DNA of 64,000 nt from positions 38,756,911 to 38,820,910 of the forward strand of contig NC_081412.1 of the NCBI RefSeq assembly GCF_030272615.1, read 5' to 3'. The notes under the pieces are model-generated. The model was not told where the DNA came from. It saw nothing but the letters and a program-made list of their open reading frames with translations, and ran no database searches. Positions 48,746 through 60,325 of the stretch are shown here, in pieces (the first letter of the stretch is position 1; every line of letters begins with the position of its first letter). Origin of the DNA: Cryptomeria japonica (taxonomy: Eukaryota; Streptophyta; Pinopsida; Cupressales; Cupressaceae). The position numbers and the translations under genes were made by a program.

Positions 48746-49990
48746 TGAGAATCAAGAAGGAAGACTGAGAGGGGGGGTGGATCAGTCTTCACCAGATCAA
48801 AAAATTTAACTACAAAAATAGATCTGATAAACTGCAATAATAAGACATATAAGCAAATTGAAGGCACAACACACAACACCAATATTTTTACATGAAAAAC
48901 TCGGTTAAGGGAAAAACCATAGTGGGAACCTACCCATAGTAAGATGATACTTTGCAATAGTATGTGAAAATATTACAATGGGGAATGCACATGCATTCAG
49001 GCACACTGCCTCGAGCTCACTACTCAAAAGATAATTGTCTAGAAGGCTACAACCCTTAGGGAAGTCACACTGACTTACAACAAGATTTGGACTACAATTC
49101 GAAAGAAATGAACTAAAAGAATAGCATCTCCAAATGCCTGATTACAGTTCTGATTAAGCACAGTTGTCTGCCCTGCAACACCAATCTCTCTCAATCTCAA
49201 CACCAAAGGATAAATCTCATGTTCACACATACACTACTCTTTGATAATGCAGACACAACATCGACTCCTAAATTACATGAATATAGCACTTATATATACA
49301 ATTCATCAACCTTGATAACAAGATCGGCTAAACCCCCAATCCTCAATTACAAAATTACATCACACAATACAATGATCAATCACTGGACCAATATAATGAT
49401 TTAAATAGCATAGAATGGACCTAAATAAAATTCCCAAATGCACAGCTCCACTGAAATCCACGCTAAGATCAACCGCAACATGCTACACCACCAAGAAAAC
49501 CACATAACACAAAAATCATCATCGATTCATAGAAACCACCAAAATCTCACACAATGATCAATGCGGATTGACAAAACAAATAGGACACGACTAGGAAATA
49601 CCAGCAAGCACATTATAATCATCAGAAACAGTTGCACCAACACCACTTACAAATCTTCATCTGTAACATCTGAAAGCTTAAGAATACAACCAATCAACAA
49701 CTGTCATGAAGAAAGATAACTTGTGGAGCACCAAATCATGATCCATCTGAAATGAAGATACAAAAGACCATCCCAAGAAAAATCCAAAAATCTCAACACA
49801 AGATCTAATCACACCAGAATATACCGGAGGATATACTGGACTCTACAAAAACAGTGATCAACAAAACAACATTGCAAACCATATCATAAGATCTTCCCAA
49901 TCTGCAATTACCGAAGCAATACATAGGAATATGTTGACATCAATGACAACAACATATCCTAGCAGCAGCAATAACCAACAATATTCAACA
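48746..49990 (-). repeat. 5' LTR of the Copia element
   Basis: 1245 bp with TG...CA ends in both orientations (plus: TGAGAATC...TTCAACA). Right after it on the minus strand the text GGTAGAAGC may be a decayed Met-tRNA primer site (expected TGGTATCAGAGC), with two bases lost; this is tentative. Confidence 0.88.
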
Positions 49991-51520
49991 AGTATCAATG
50001 TTAGGGTCAAAGTTTAATTAGGGTTAACTAGGATAAATATTGGGTTCAAGGTTAAGGTTAGGGTTGGAGTTGGGGTTAGGGTTAGGGTTCAATAAGGGAT
50101 AGGATTGAAGATAAGGTTGGATTAAGGTTTCAAAAAGGGTTAGAGTTAGTGTTTGGACTCAAATAAGGTGAGGGATCTAAGATAAAGCACAAGGTTAAGG
50201 TTCTAAAATAAAGTTGGGGTAAGTGTTACGGTATAATTTAGGTTAGATTCTATTTAATATTAGGGTTAAGTTAGAGTTTAATTAGGTTTATGGTTCAATT
50301 AGGGTTAGGGTTATAAGATTAATCTTTGAGTTGGGGTAAGGGTTACTATTAGTGTTAGGTTAGAGATATGATTAAGGTTAGGGTTAGGTTCAAGGTTCAA
50401 CTTAGAGTTAATTAGGGTTAGGATTCAATTAGTATTAGAGTTAAATTAGGGTTAGTGTCAAATTAGGGTTATGATATTATATTATTATTAGGATTAGTCT
50501 TAAATTAGGGTTAGGGTATAATTAGGGTCAGGTTTGGGGCTTAATTAGTGTCAAGGGTGTAATTACAATTAGGGTTAGGGTTTAATTAAGGTAAGGTTAG
50601 GGTCAGGGTTCTTAGATAAAACTTGAGGTCAAGGTTAGGGTTAGTGTTGGGGTTAGTTTGGGGTTAGTGTTACTGCTAGTGTTAGGGTCAAGGTTTAATT
50701 AGGGTTAGATAGGAAAAATCGTGGGTTAAACATTATAATTAGCATTAGGGAACTCAATAAGGGAACTTAGGATTGGGCTTAGGTTATGGTTACGATTCAA
50801 TAAGGTTTAGGGTTAAGGTTAGGGTTAGTTTTTATGTTAGTCTAGTGTTTGTGTTAATTTTAATTAGGGTTAGAATTAGTATTATGATTCAAATATGATT
50901 AGGATTATTAGATAAAGCATGAGGTTAAGGTTCAATGATAAATGGGTTAGGTTTAGGTTTTAACTTAAGGTAGTGTTAAATTTTTGGTTAGGGTAGGGTC
51001 AGGGTTCAATTCAGGCTTATAGTTTAATTATGGTTCAGATTAGGGTTCTAAAATTAAAGCTTGGGGTTAGGGTTTAGTTAGGATCAAGGTTAAGTTATTA
51101 GCGTTAGGTTAGGGTTAGGTTTTAGTTAGGGTTATGGTTCAAGATAGATATTAATTAGGGTTAGGTTTTAATTACTATTACCTGTTTAATCTTAGGTTTG
51201 AGATTAGGGTTAGTGTTAAAATAATTAGGGTTAGGGTGCAATTAAGGTTGGGTTTACAATATAAATAAGGTTAGGATAGAGTTAGGGTTCAATTAAGATT
51301 AGCTTGGGGTCAGGATTAGGATTGACATTAAAATTAGGTCGGGGTTTAACTAGGGTTAAGTTTAGTGTTCAAATAGAGTTAGGGTTAAGGTTATGTTAGG
51401 GATATAATTAAGGCAAGAGTTAGGATTATAATTTGGGTTAGGGTTGTGGTTAATGTTAAGGTTAGGATTGAAGTTAGTTTACAATTAGTGTTTAATTAGG
51501 GTTAGGGTTGAGTTCAAGTC
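49991..51520 (+). repeat. Degenerate TTAGGG-like array, 1.5 kb
   Basis: Dense GGTTAGGGTT, TTCAATTAGGG and AAGGTTAGGG phrases, G-rich on the plus strand throughout. A few perfect runs exist (for example around 50071-50090); most units are mutated. A short tail of the same array lies left of the Copia element (about 42985-43011). Confidence 0.85.
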
Positions 51521-51582
51521 AAGAGTGTGTGCATAAAGATGGAGGACCCAAAAGTGGCCACCACACTTTTTGGACCCCTAGA

Positions 51583-51624
51583 GACCATAATATGAGTGTG
51601 TTGCAACGTGCTCACATTATGGTC
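51583..51624. repeat. Imperfect inverted repeat, 18-bp arms, 6-nt loop
   Basis: GACCATAATATGAGTGTG (51583-51600) pairs with 51607-51624 at 14 of 18 positions. It lies just beyond the end of the TTAGGG-like array. It could be one end of a degraded element or a chance hairpin. Confidence 0.6.
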
Positions 51625-53637
51625 ATTTTTTACCATAAAAGAAAAAATACTCAAACATCTTCATTTTTATGTTTTTTCTCTACAAACCCATAACTTAGTA
51701 ATTGTTTGAAGTGCAATTTCATTGTTGGAAACCCCATTTTTTACCATTTTTTTGCAAGATCATTGATAAAATGCTACCATTACATCATTAAGGTCAAAGA
51801 GGTAAGTATTTTTACTTTTTTAGTGTAAAATTTGGATTAAATAGATAGATTTGATTAGTTTTCTAATGGAATCTTTTCAAAAAAAATTAGGAGTTGACAA
51901 TGCACCCACAAATGATCTATAATGGGTGAAAATTTAGGGTTTTACTAATTAAGGTAATAAAACCACTAATTTTGCATAACCATTACATAGGGGTATTTAG
52001 GTCATTTACCTATTAGGCCAACCTCCAGTGGTCATGCGAAGCCACAAAAATGAATTCCCATTGAAGAGATAAGACCCCTACCCTAATTCAAAATTGAGCC
52101 CCACTAAGAGGGACCATGGCATTGGGTGCCATGTCCTTAAAATGGGACCAAAATGTAGCCCCAGGGAGAAGGGTACCCAACTAGGGAATCCATCAATGGG
52201 TGTTAGTGGCATCAAAATTGAAGATTGGGGACAAAAAAAACCTAGATATATGATGAGGATAGGACACACTAAAGTAAGGACACAAACATGAGGTGTAAAT
52301 TGGCCTAGTGACCATTTACGATACTACATTTAGCCCCCACTTTAATGGGAGTATGATCCTATGCAAATACTTGCAGCAACCTAGATGAAAGAGATGGAAG
52401 AGAGGGGAAATTAGGAGAACAATCACAAGGAGTATAAAACATCACTAATTTTGAGGAACCAAGCCCCCAATCTTAGGATCTTAACTCACTCAAATGCATG
52501 CAAGGGCACACAAAAACAAAAATAAAAAGGAAAACAAAGCTAAAAAAGCAAAAGACTCACAACACTAAAGCTAAAAACCAAAAACAAGATCTCAAATCAA
52601 CTAGTCGAAAAGACCTTGATATCAAATGTCTCAATGACTAATGTTATTCTTGAAAAATTCCATCTCAATAACACAAGTGATCACATTAAAAGAGAAAAAG
52701 AATGCATCATCCATAAATTACTAATAGAAAATCTACAAGCTCATGAGAAGAAAGAAAGAAAGCATGGATACACATTCTAGATGTACTTTTCTAGGTGATC
52801 CATGAGAGAAGACATGGATACACATTCTACATGGGTGATCCCATAATACTAGGTTACACTTTTTGGCCAAACTTGACACTGAAATCAACATTTTACATCA
52901 GATCTTTACTTTCTACAACTTATAGTAGCTAAACCATTAATAATTTGAAGATAAAGTAAACTACTAATTTGTGATATTTTTCATATAGATTCTAAATATA
53001 TTTTTTTTAAACAACTAGAAATTAATCGTGTGTATTTTTATGTAACTTTAAATAACTCAATATTTACAAGAATCGACATTTTTAGAAGTGACATTTATTT
53101 GGTAATGCATAACATTTTTTATAGTAAGAAGGAAATTCTAATTTGAAATATAGAATTGTCACACCAATATCTAGTGAATTGATATTTTTTCATAATATTT
53201 TGTTACATTTATTGTTTTAGTTAATTTTTGAAGGTAAGATAATTATAACTTGGATAGAGGTGTATTTTGTAATGCATAACTTTTTTCGTATGCTATTGAA
53301 TTAAACTTCTTTTTGTGTTGAAATGAGGATATCATTACCTAGGGAAAAGATATTTTTTACATTTTTTTTCTCTACTTTTCAATTTTTCCACATGTGTGAA
53401 ACACAATTCTTAATGTTTGATGAAAAACCTACATTCATAGGAAATAAAACATAAATATATTATTGAAATTGAATATATTAAAAATTATACTATTTTGAAA
53501 GATTATAATAAGGACTAAATATTTACAAAAATAAAACTTCGAAATGAATTCATTTCACCCCCCTAAAGATAACGTAAAAATGATTTCTTATTAGCATTTT
53601 GATAGGTGTGAAAGAGACTCCATTGTAGGTATGATTT
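51625..53637. other. Unassigned DNA
   Basis: No coding frame or transposon end is recognised. A short duplicated phrase (GAC/GC)ATGGATACACATTCTA occurs at about 52763 and 52810. Confidence 0.45.
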
Positions 53638-54801
53638 TGTTGGCTTGATGATGATGATAAAGTTGTAATAGGTTGATTGATGACTTGATTTGTGTTGTCA
53701 TTGATGGCAACCATGTTTAATTAGTTATCTAAGTCATTTGGACCAACCGGTAGAGTCTAACCATTAGAGGAAGTAGTAAAATAGTGGATCGGTAAACAGG
53801 GACAGTGCGATGTTAAAGCGACCGATGCGGACAATTGGTGAAGAGTTAGGTGTTGCAGTTTAGAACATATGTTTATGACATTGGCATGTGTCTATGATTG
53901 CAACCGCACCAGCAGATTCAAAGTATTGAATGAGTTATGATGGATTTATCAAAGACCGACAGGAAGAACAGAGAACCAATATAGCAGAGTTACTTTGATC
54001 GGTAAACCGGTAGAATTTTTTGTTATATTTTTTAGTTATGAATTGTGTGGATGACATGAGTAAAGTGTATTGAGCAAGATTGACTAGGTACATTGAACCT
54101 AGCAAATTGTTCCAAGATTATTTGCCGACTTAGCAGAGTTATTTATAAAAAGATGAATGTTATGTGATGATGGATCTAGAGTGAAGATTTGATAGTGCAG
54201 TGAAAGGAGAAGTTATGTGTTGATGTCTAGTCGGTGTTAGAAGCAAAACTCAAGTGGATCTAATCAGGCACAAAGGTGCTAAAAACATATCAGCCACTTG
54301 TTGTTCCCTAACTATTGCAGCAAGAAAATCCTCTAACAAGGTCACTCCTAACAGGGTGTGGTAGGATCCTCACAGGTCTAAAAGTTAAATCCTTTAATGG
54401 GGTGACACATTAGCTTGTGTTTGAAATCCCTTAACTAGGTAGCTCCTAGCAGGGCTAGACCTAACAGGCCTTATTGTAATATCTCTTAATCGAGCTAAGA
54501 CACTCTTAACCGTGTGTGCCCCTAACAGGGTATTTGTAAGACCTTAACCAGTCAAATCTCTATACTGCATATAGTGGAACTCTGTGAGTACTAATTCCCA
54601 ATGTTGTTTTTCCTATTTGGGTTTCCACGTGAAAAGTTATTGTGTTATGGTTTGCATACTTTATTAGATGTTTGCATATGTGGTTATATTTCTTGCATGC
54701 TTATTGATTTTCAAGTTGGCGAGATCAGTTATCAAATTTGTATTATTTTTGCTTGCATTGATTCACACCCCCCCCCCCCTCGGTGCCTTATAAGTTTATC
54801 A
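53638..54801 (+). mobile_element. Copia-type LTR, probably solo
   Basis: It starts TGTTGGCTTG and ends TTTATCA. It contains the conserved Copia LTR phrase CCTATTTGGGTTTCCACGTG (54612-54631) and a run of 12 C near the 3' end (54768-54779), where related LTRs have a C-rich GATTCACCCCC block. No primer site follows and no purine tract precedes. Flanking GATTT and TATTT could be a decayed 5-bp duplication. CCTAACAGG phrases recur between about 54340 and 54530. Confidence 0.6.
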
Positions 54802-55263
54802 TATTTATAAGTAGAGAGGTTCTATCCAAGAAATTTTGATATAAAAGCCTTTGATCTAAATCTCCTCAACTAATTAATTCAAATGGAACATCTTATAGCT
54901 TAAATCATTATATTTTCTAAAAAATGTATGAATTTAGTAAAAATCAAGATGCACCAACAAGTGTAACCCAGTATTGTGGGATCACCCACATGTTTGGTTA
55001 TAGGTGATCTATGTTGGGAAGGAGAGTATGAATAGTCTAGTTGTATTATGCTAGTTCCACTCATCCTCGTGCATATGTGAAAATGATGTATGGTTACAGT
55101 GTTAAGCATCCTATATAAGATTTTTTCCTCTAGTTTTGAGCATGCAACAACCTCTATAAGACATGAAATGAAAATGAAAATGAAAATCTGTACCTATAAC
55201 CTGCAAACGCACAAAAAATCACAAAATAAATCAGAAATTAGTGTTCACGTCGGATTCACCAAA
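54802..55263 (-). mobile_element. Short internal remnant next to an LTR, with a primer-site-like start
   Basis: On the minus strand the text directly after the LTR at 55264-56388 reads TTTGGTGAATCCGACGTGAA, beginning with TGG as primer sites do; I cannot assign the tRNA. About 450 bases follow without a recognisable gag before the next LTR boundary at 54801, so the element is truncated. Confidence 0.4.
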
Positions 55264-56388
55264 TGTTGTATGCATGAAATCATCATAGTTAATTAGAAAT
55301 TAATAGGTAACCACCAAACCTATCTAATTAATAGATTTTGAATATAAACAATAAGAAAGAATGTTGAGATCAACAATGAAGAATAAATTAATCAAATCAA
55401 ACACAATCCATAATTGATAGCATGAAAAATCCTATTCCTCTTCTCCTCTAGTGGAATGTTGGTTCTCAGAGTCGCGCTTATAAACTTGCAATATGACAAC
55501 AAGAATTTGAATATAGTGGTGGATGAAAAAGAGACATTGATGCTCAATTTATAAAATTTGGAAGGAAATTTGAATGATCAAGATTGATATACAAACTAAT
55601 TCGACCAACAGTTGAGATTAATTCAAACAAAATTGATTGAAAAATATTACGATGAGAACTAGTTGCATGATTGAATTAATTGATAGATGACTGAGTTGAT
55701 TGATCAATGAACTGAATAAATTGATTTATTCAAAAAAATTGATTGACAGTTAGAAAAAGTGATTGAGAAGAGTTAACTAAGTTAACTTATTAGATTAGAG
55801 AGGTGACTGAATTAATTAATTAGCCAGAAAAAGTTGATTAATAGTTAAAGTCGGAGTGAGTGGCAATTAAATTTTAGCATGTGTTGTAGGAAATTTGTCA
55901 TGAATTTGTATTTAAATTTGGATTTGATTTAAATTTTGATTTTCAAAAATATCAAATGACATGCACATGAAATAAAATTAGTTAGAAATTAAAATTTGAG
56001 AATTTTGAATTTTTGAACTGAGAGAAAAATAAATTAAATAAATCTAAGAAATTTATTTGATTTGGAAGAAATGGTTAGTTAATTAAATAATTTAAGTAAA
56101 TTATTTAATTAATGGAAAATATAAATTGAATTTAATTAAATGATAAAGACCATTTAATTAAATTAAATAAATCACAATTGATTAAATAATAAAAATATTT
56201 AATTAATTTCAAGAGTAGTCAATTGATTAAATGAATAAAGAGGAATTAAATAGTTAATTTCTAATGGAGAATGATGAAATATCAATTTAGAAGAATAAAG
56301 TTAGATTAATTAATAATCAAATAAATATCCAATTAATAAAGAAGAATAATTAGCATTGTCAAGAATAGAACATTTTTAAGTGTCTACA
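55264..56388 (-). mobile_element. LTR (family 2-like), 5' LTR of a truncated element
   Basis: TG...CA ends (TGTTGTATGC ... GTGTCTACA). The minus-strand start TGTAGACACTTAAAAATG resembles the solo LTR at 28993-30584, as does the GATTGAT-rich interior (55640-55860). Its flanks do not share a 5-bp duplication (CCAAA versus GTTGA), consistent with internal sequence on the left. Confidence 0.65.
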
Positions 56389-57580
56389 GTTGATAGTGAG
56401 GTTGTGGGTCAAGATTAGTCTCGAGAATGCCCTACAGTTATTTTATTTGTTGGTTGAAGCATTTCAATTTGTAGGAAATGTTCATTTGGTTCATGCAATG
56501 TTCTAGTTACATTTCTAGTGTTGGTTTGATCAGCAAGTGAAGTTATGTTGTTTTATGCTCGACATGTTCAATTGTGTTGGCTTCTAGCTGACCCAATTGG
56601 TTTGTCTTATTTGGATAATGCTCTTTTCATCTAGATATACATTAGAGGTTGATTTTGGATATGTCTATGAGTCTCACTATGGCGTATGTATATTCACATT
56701 GATAATTTTTCATTTGGTGATGTCTTTTGAGGCAACTGGTTAGATGCACTTTATTGTTTCTACATGTTATGTTTGGTGCCAAATTTGGAGGATGTGTTAG
56801 CATGTCTAGTTTATTGGAATTAACTTAGAAGGATGTGTTATCTATGTTTGTGTGCCCCTTATCTAATGGAGTGGAACACCCTATGTGTTTTTAATCCCAG
56901 TGGTCGACGTTATGTAATTCATGTATACTCTATCTATGGCCAACCTAGTTGATAATTTCAATGAATAATCTTCTATATGTGTATGTGAGGATGTATGAGT
57001 TGTGGCATGGAATGTGTGAATTGAACTGAATGATGTGTAAGAATATGTGGTGTAGTAGAAGTGTGAAATTCAATTTATGAAGAGCTTTCATGATGATATC
57101 TTTATCATGACAATGTTTTGAGATAGTGGTTGAAGTTAGATACGTTTTCTATGATATTGGTTCCTTAACATAGTGTTTCAAGGAAAAATTCATGATCAAG
57201 AGATAATTTTCATTTCAATTCATCATTTCGGGCTATAATTGTCATAAGAAAGTTTGTCCTTTTGGCAGCCTATGCAGTTTTTTGTATCTTGCCCTAAGGT
57301 TGTGTGCCTAAGTCTTGCAAGTCCTATCAAGTGCAATGAGCTCCTTGGTCTTGAGCCTGAAATATTATAATCTATTATTTATATCATGAATGTGATTCTC
57401 ACCATGGTTTTTCCCTATTTGGGGTTTTCCACGTAAATATGGTGCTTGTTCTTTGTGCTTTCATGTTTCATAATTGCAGTAATAAGTCAATTATGGTTTG
57501 AAGTTTAAAAGATCAAAAGTAAATTTTTTTGATGTCCAGACTAATTCACCCACCCTCTTAGTCATGTGGTGTGTTCAACA
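56389..57580 (+). mobile_element. Copia-type LTR fragment
   Basis: The right end GTGTTCAACA, the AATTCACCCACCCTCTTAG block 30-40 bases before it, and the phrase CCCTATTTGGGGTTTTCCAC (57413-57432) mark the end of a Copia LTR in plus orientation. The left end was not found and may have been cut by the element at 55264-56388. Confidence 0.55.
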
Positions 57581-57599
57581 AAATATTATTTCTAACCAG

Positions 57600-59143
57600 T
57601 TGACACCTTCCAAGGCACATTCCTATACATGGCTTTGAAGAATCATTTAACAATGAGAGAAATTATAGGAATCTTTAGATCTTTCAAACCTAAACCCTGA
57701 AAAAAAATCCAAATAGCATTACTCTCACTTAACATAATGCTTCTTCTTCTTCCTCTTACCATCTGACAACAAAAATTTCTTATACTTCTAAATTTCATCA
57801 ACTTGATAATTATTGGAGGGTGAAATAGGTGAATAATATAAATTGTAAGAAGATAATGTTTTTTGGCAAATTTGGATCCTCTTAGCCAAGGATACAAATT
57901 GCCTATTCCAATTATCCAATTTACAATAAATCTTACTCTTCATCCACATCCACATGTCCTTCAAACAAGGATTAAGTGAAAATAAAATCCCAAGATATTA
58001 AATATACTTGGTGGTACTTTGCAAACCAAACCTGAGGGTGTCTTGCCAACCAAGCATGATGGATTTGGCAAATCAAAATAGGTTAAGCTTATCCATAAGG
58101 GAATCCATATTCCCTACATCAAGCTCAAAAAATAAGGCAATTCCATTTGCAAACTATATATTTAAAAGGTCATCCTTATTAGGGAGATAGATACCTTTAA
58201 TCCTAAGGATCAATGAAGACTCCCTCAATAGGTCAAATATTGCATATGAAGTAATAAAAAAAAAGTGTGGGGAAAAGGGGCATCCTTGCCTAATGGACCT
58301 CTCCAAGATAAAGGTATCTAATAAGGATTCATTAACATCAATTTGAGCAACAACATCTTTTAGTAGGGTTTTAACCGTAAGGAAAAAGCTATCAAGGAGT
58401 CCAAATGCTTCAAGAGTCATAAACAAGAATGACCACTCCACTTTGTCATATACCTTCTCAAAGTCTAAAATAAATGTAGCAACATTGTTTTATTGGATTA
58501 TCTATCATATTCCATGGACTCCCAATTGGTTAGGATATTCTCCAGGATGTACCTCAAATGATAAAGCCAGTTTGAGAATTGCTAATAAAAGATAGGAGGA
58601 TATATACTAATCTCAGAGCAAGAACCTTAGCAAGTATCTTTTAAGACAAATTGAATAAGGTAATAGGGTGCCATTTCTTTGAGTTACTTGTCTCCATATT
58701 TAGGGAAAATTTTAATCACTCACTTTTTAATGTTGTTGTCTAGGGTTTGTTTATTAACAACCAACTTATAGATTTGAAGTAGATATTCATTGTTACAATC
58801 AATAATTTTTCTTATAGAATCCCATGGGAAACCCATCATTCTTGAGAGATTTATCATTGTTTAAAACATTAGTAGCATTTTTAACCTCCTCAAGTTTGAT
58901 TTCTTTATTTAATTTTCTAATATTCTCCTTAGATAATTTCTTACGAATAAGTTGTTTACAAAATTTTCTTGTATTCTAACTAGTCAAGTCATTGACCTCA
59001 AAAGTGAAGAGTTTCTTGTAGAATCCAAAGAATTATTCCTTAATTTCCTTAAGTTCATATGTAATCTTATCTTCCACCAAAACCTTGTCAACTCTATCTC
59101 TGATGCCTTTGTTTTTTATGAATTTAAAAAATAATTTAGACTT
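57600..59143 (-). pseudogene. LINE C: reverse-transcriptase fragment (broken)
   Basis: On the minus strand: LNKEIKLEEVKNATNVLNND (about 58880) corresponds to the RT start; FILDFEKVYDKVEWSFLF (about 58450) to motif A; SIRQGCPFSPHFF (about 58290) to motif B; and FANGIALFF near 58140 to the active-site box, where FADD has become FANG. RT thumb-like text continues to about 57620. Several stops and frame changes are present. No endonuclease, RNase H or ends were found, so this is an old internal piece of a third LINE, distinct from LINE A and LINE B. Confidence 0.8.
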
Positions 59144-60325
59144 TGTTGGTTGAAATTTTTGTCAACTCGAGATGAGTTTACAAAATTGTGGTTTCAACCA
59201 TAGCAACACAAGATTAAATCTCTCATAATTATTAAGGGAAGGATCCCCCTATGATTCACTACTCTATTCTACTAAAATAAGATACAAATTTCTAACTTCT
59301 ATTCTAACATGGGCGGTACATCATCTTATCCTATTTTTCAAGACAGATACTATTCTTTTCCTCTTTTTTTTGGGAAAGAATTTACAACATAGAGAAAAAA
59401 TAATTCTTACAATTTCTTTGTTACAAATTAACTTGGAAATAAAGAACAATATAATATAGATAAAAAAACAAGCAAAGTGTCCGTAAAGGTGCAAAGTCCT
59501 TTGTTGCTTCTCCAGGGCTAGAAAGAGTGCTCAAGCTCAGTCTTATATTCACTGCTATCTTATCAATCTTTTTATAATTTCTTCTATAACAAAAAGAGTT
59601 AACTAATAAAACCAAAATAAATCTCAAAGTCTTCAAAATGATTCCTAGCTTCACCTTTGATAATGTTTTTATGAAGTAGTAATATGAATCTCAAAGTCTT
59701 CAAGTTACCGTTTCTTTTCCCAGGATAACACAATCAAGCACAAATTCTTCAAAGTGAAACCTTAATATATATGTATCAGCTATTTCTACTTGAAATGTCA
59801 ATATGAAGCACAAAGTCTTTAAAATGATAATATTATCACCAATTCCTAATTCTAACAACAATAGTCAAGATATGACACAAAGTTCACAAGTTAACAATTG
59901 CCTCTACACTTTAATGATATTCTCTCAACACACCTTTTACTTGAGTAAATAAGATTTTATAATGAATATGACATAATAACACTCTCACCATAAATGAAAA
60001 TGAATCCAACACAAAGTCTAGATGCCAAAATATTTCTTCTTATTTCATCAAATTTGTAAAATCACAAGAGGAACACAAAGTTTCACTTTTTCTCTTCACT
60101 TCGGCAGAGTTTCAGCATATAGATTAAAGATAACAAATGATAATTACATAGACAAACCTCATATATATAGAAGAGAGGTGAAACATGAAACTAGTAAAGT
60201 CACAACAAAGGTAGAGTCCTATTTGACTTAGGACACATTCATTGCCTAAGTGAAAAAACTAAATACAAAATTGACATTGAAGGTGTCAATGTCTTATTCA
60301 AAAATCTATCTACTTATAAAAACTA
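59144..60325 (-). mobile_element. Probable 3' non-coding end / LTR of the element in 60.3-64 kb
   Basis: It starts TGTTGGTTG right where LINE C similarity ends and runs to the end of the orphan ORF. It carries a recurring CACAAAGTC(T)TCAA phrase at irregular 45-135 base spacing (about 59625, 59694, 59741, 59811, 59879, 60012, 60075). The partner LTR would lie beyond the window, so this call rests on position only. Confidence 0.4.

Larger units (their letters stand above)
43012..49990 (-). mobile_element. Full-length Copia retrotransposon (Tnt1-like), decayed
   Basis: LTRs at about 43018-44250 and 48746-49990 share the same ends (minus-strand start TGTTGAATATTG) and differ at roughly one base in ten. 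On the minus strand the order is 5' LTR, gag, protease, integrase, reverse transcriptase, RNase H, purine tract, 3' LTR, which is the Copia order. The flanks belong to a TTAGGG-like array. The element is dead: many stops and frame changes. Confidence 0.93.
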
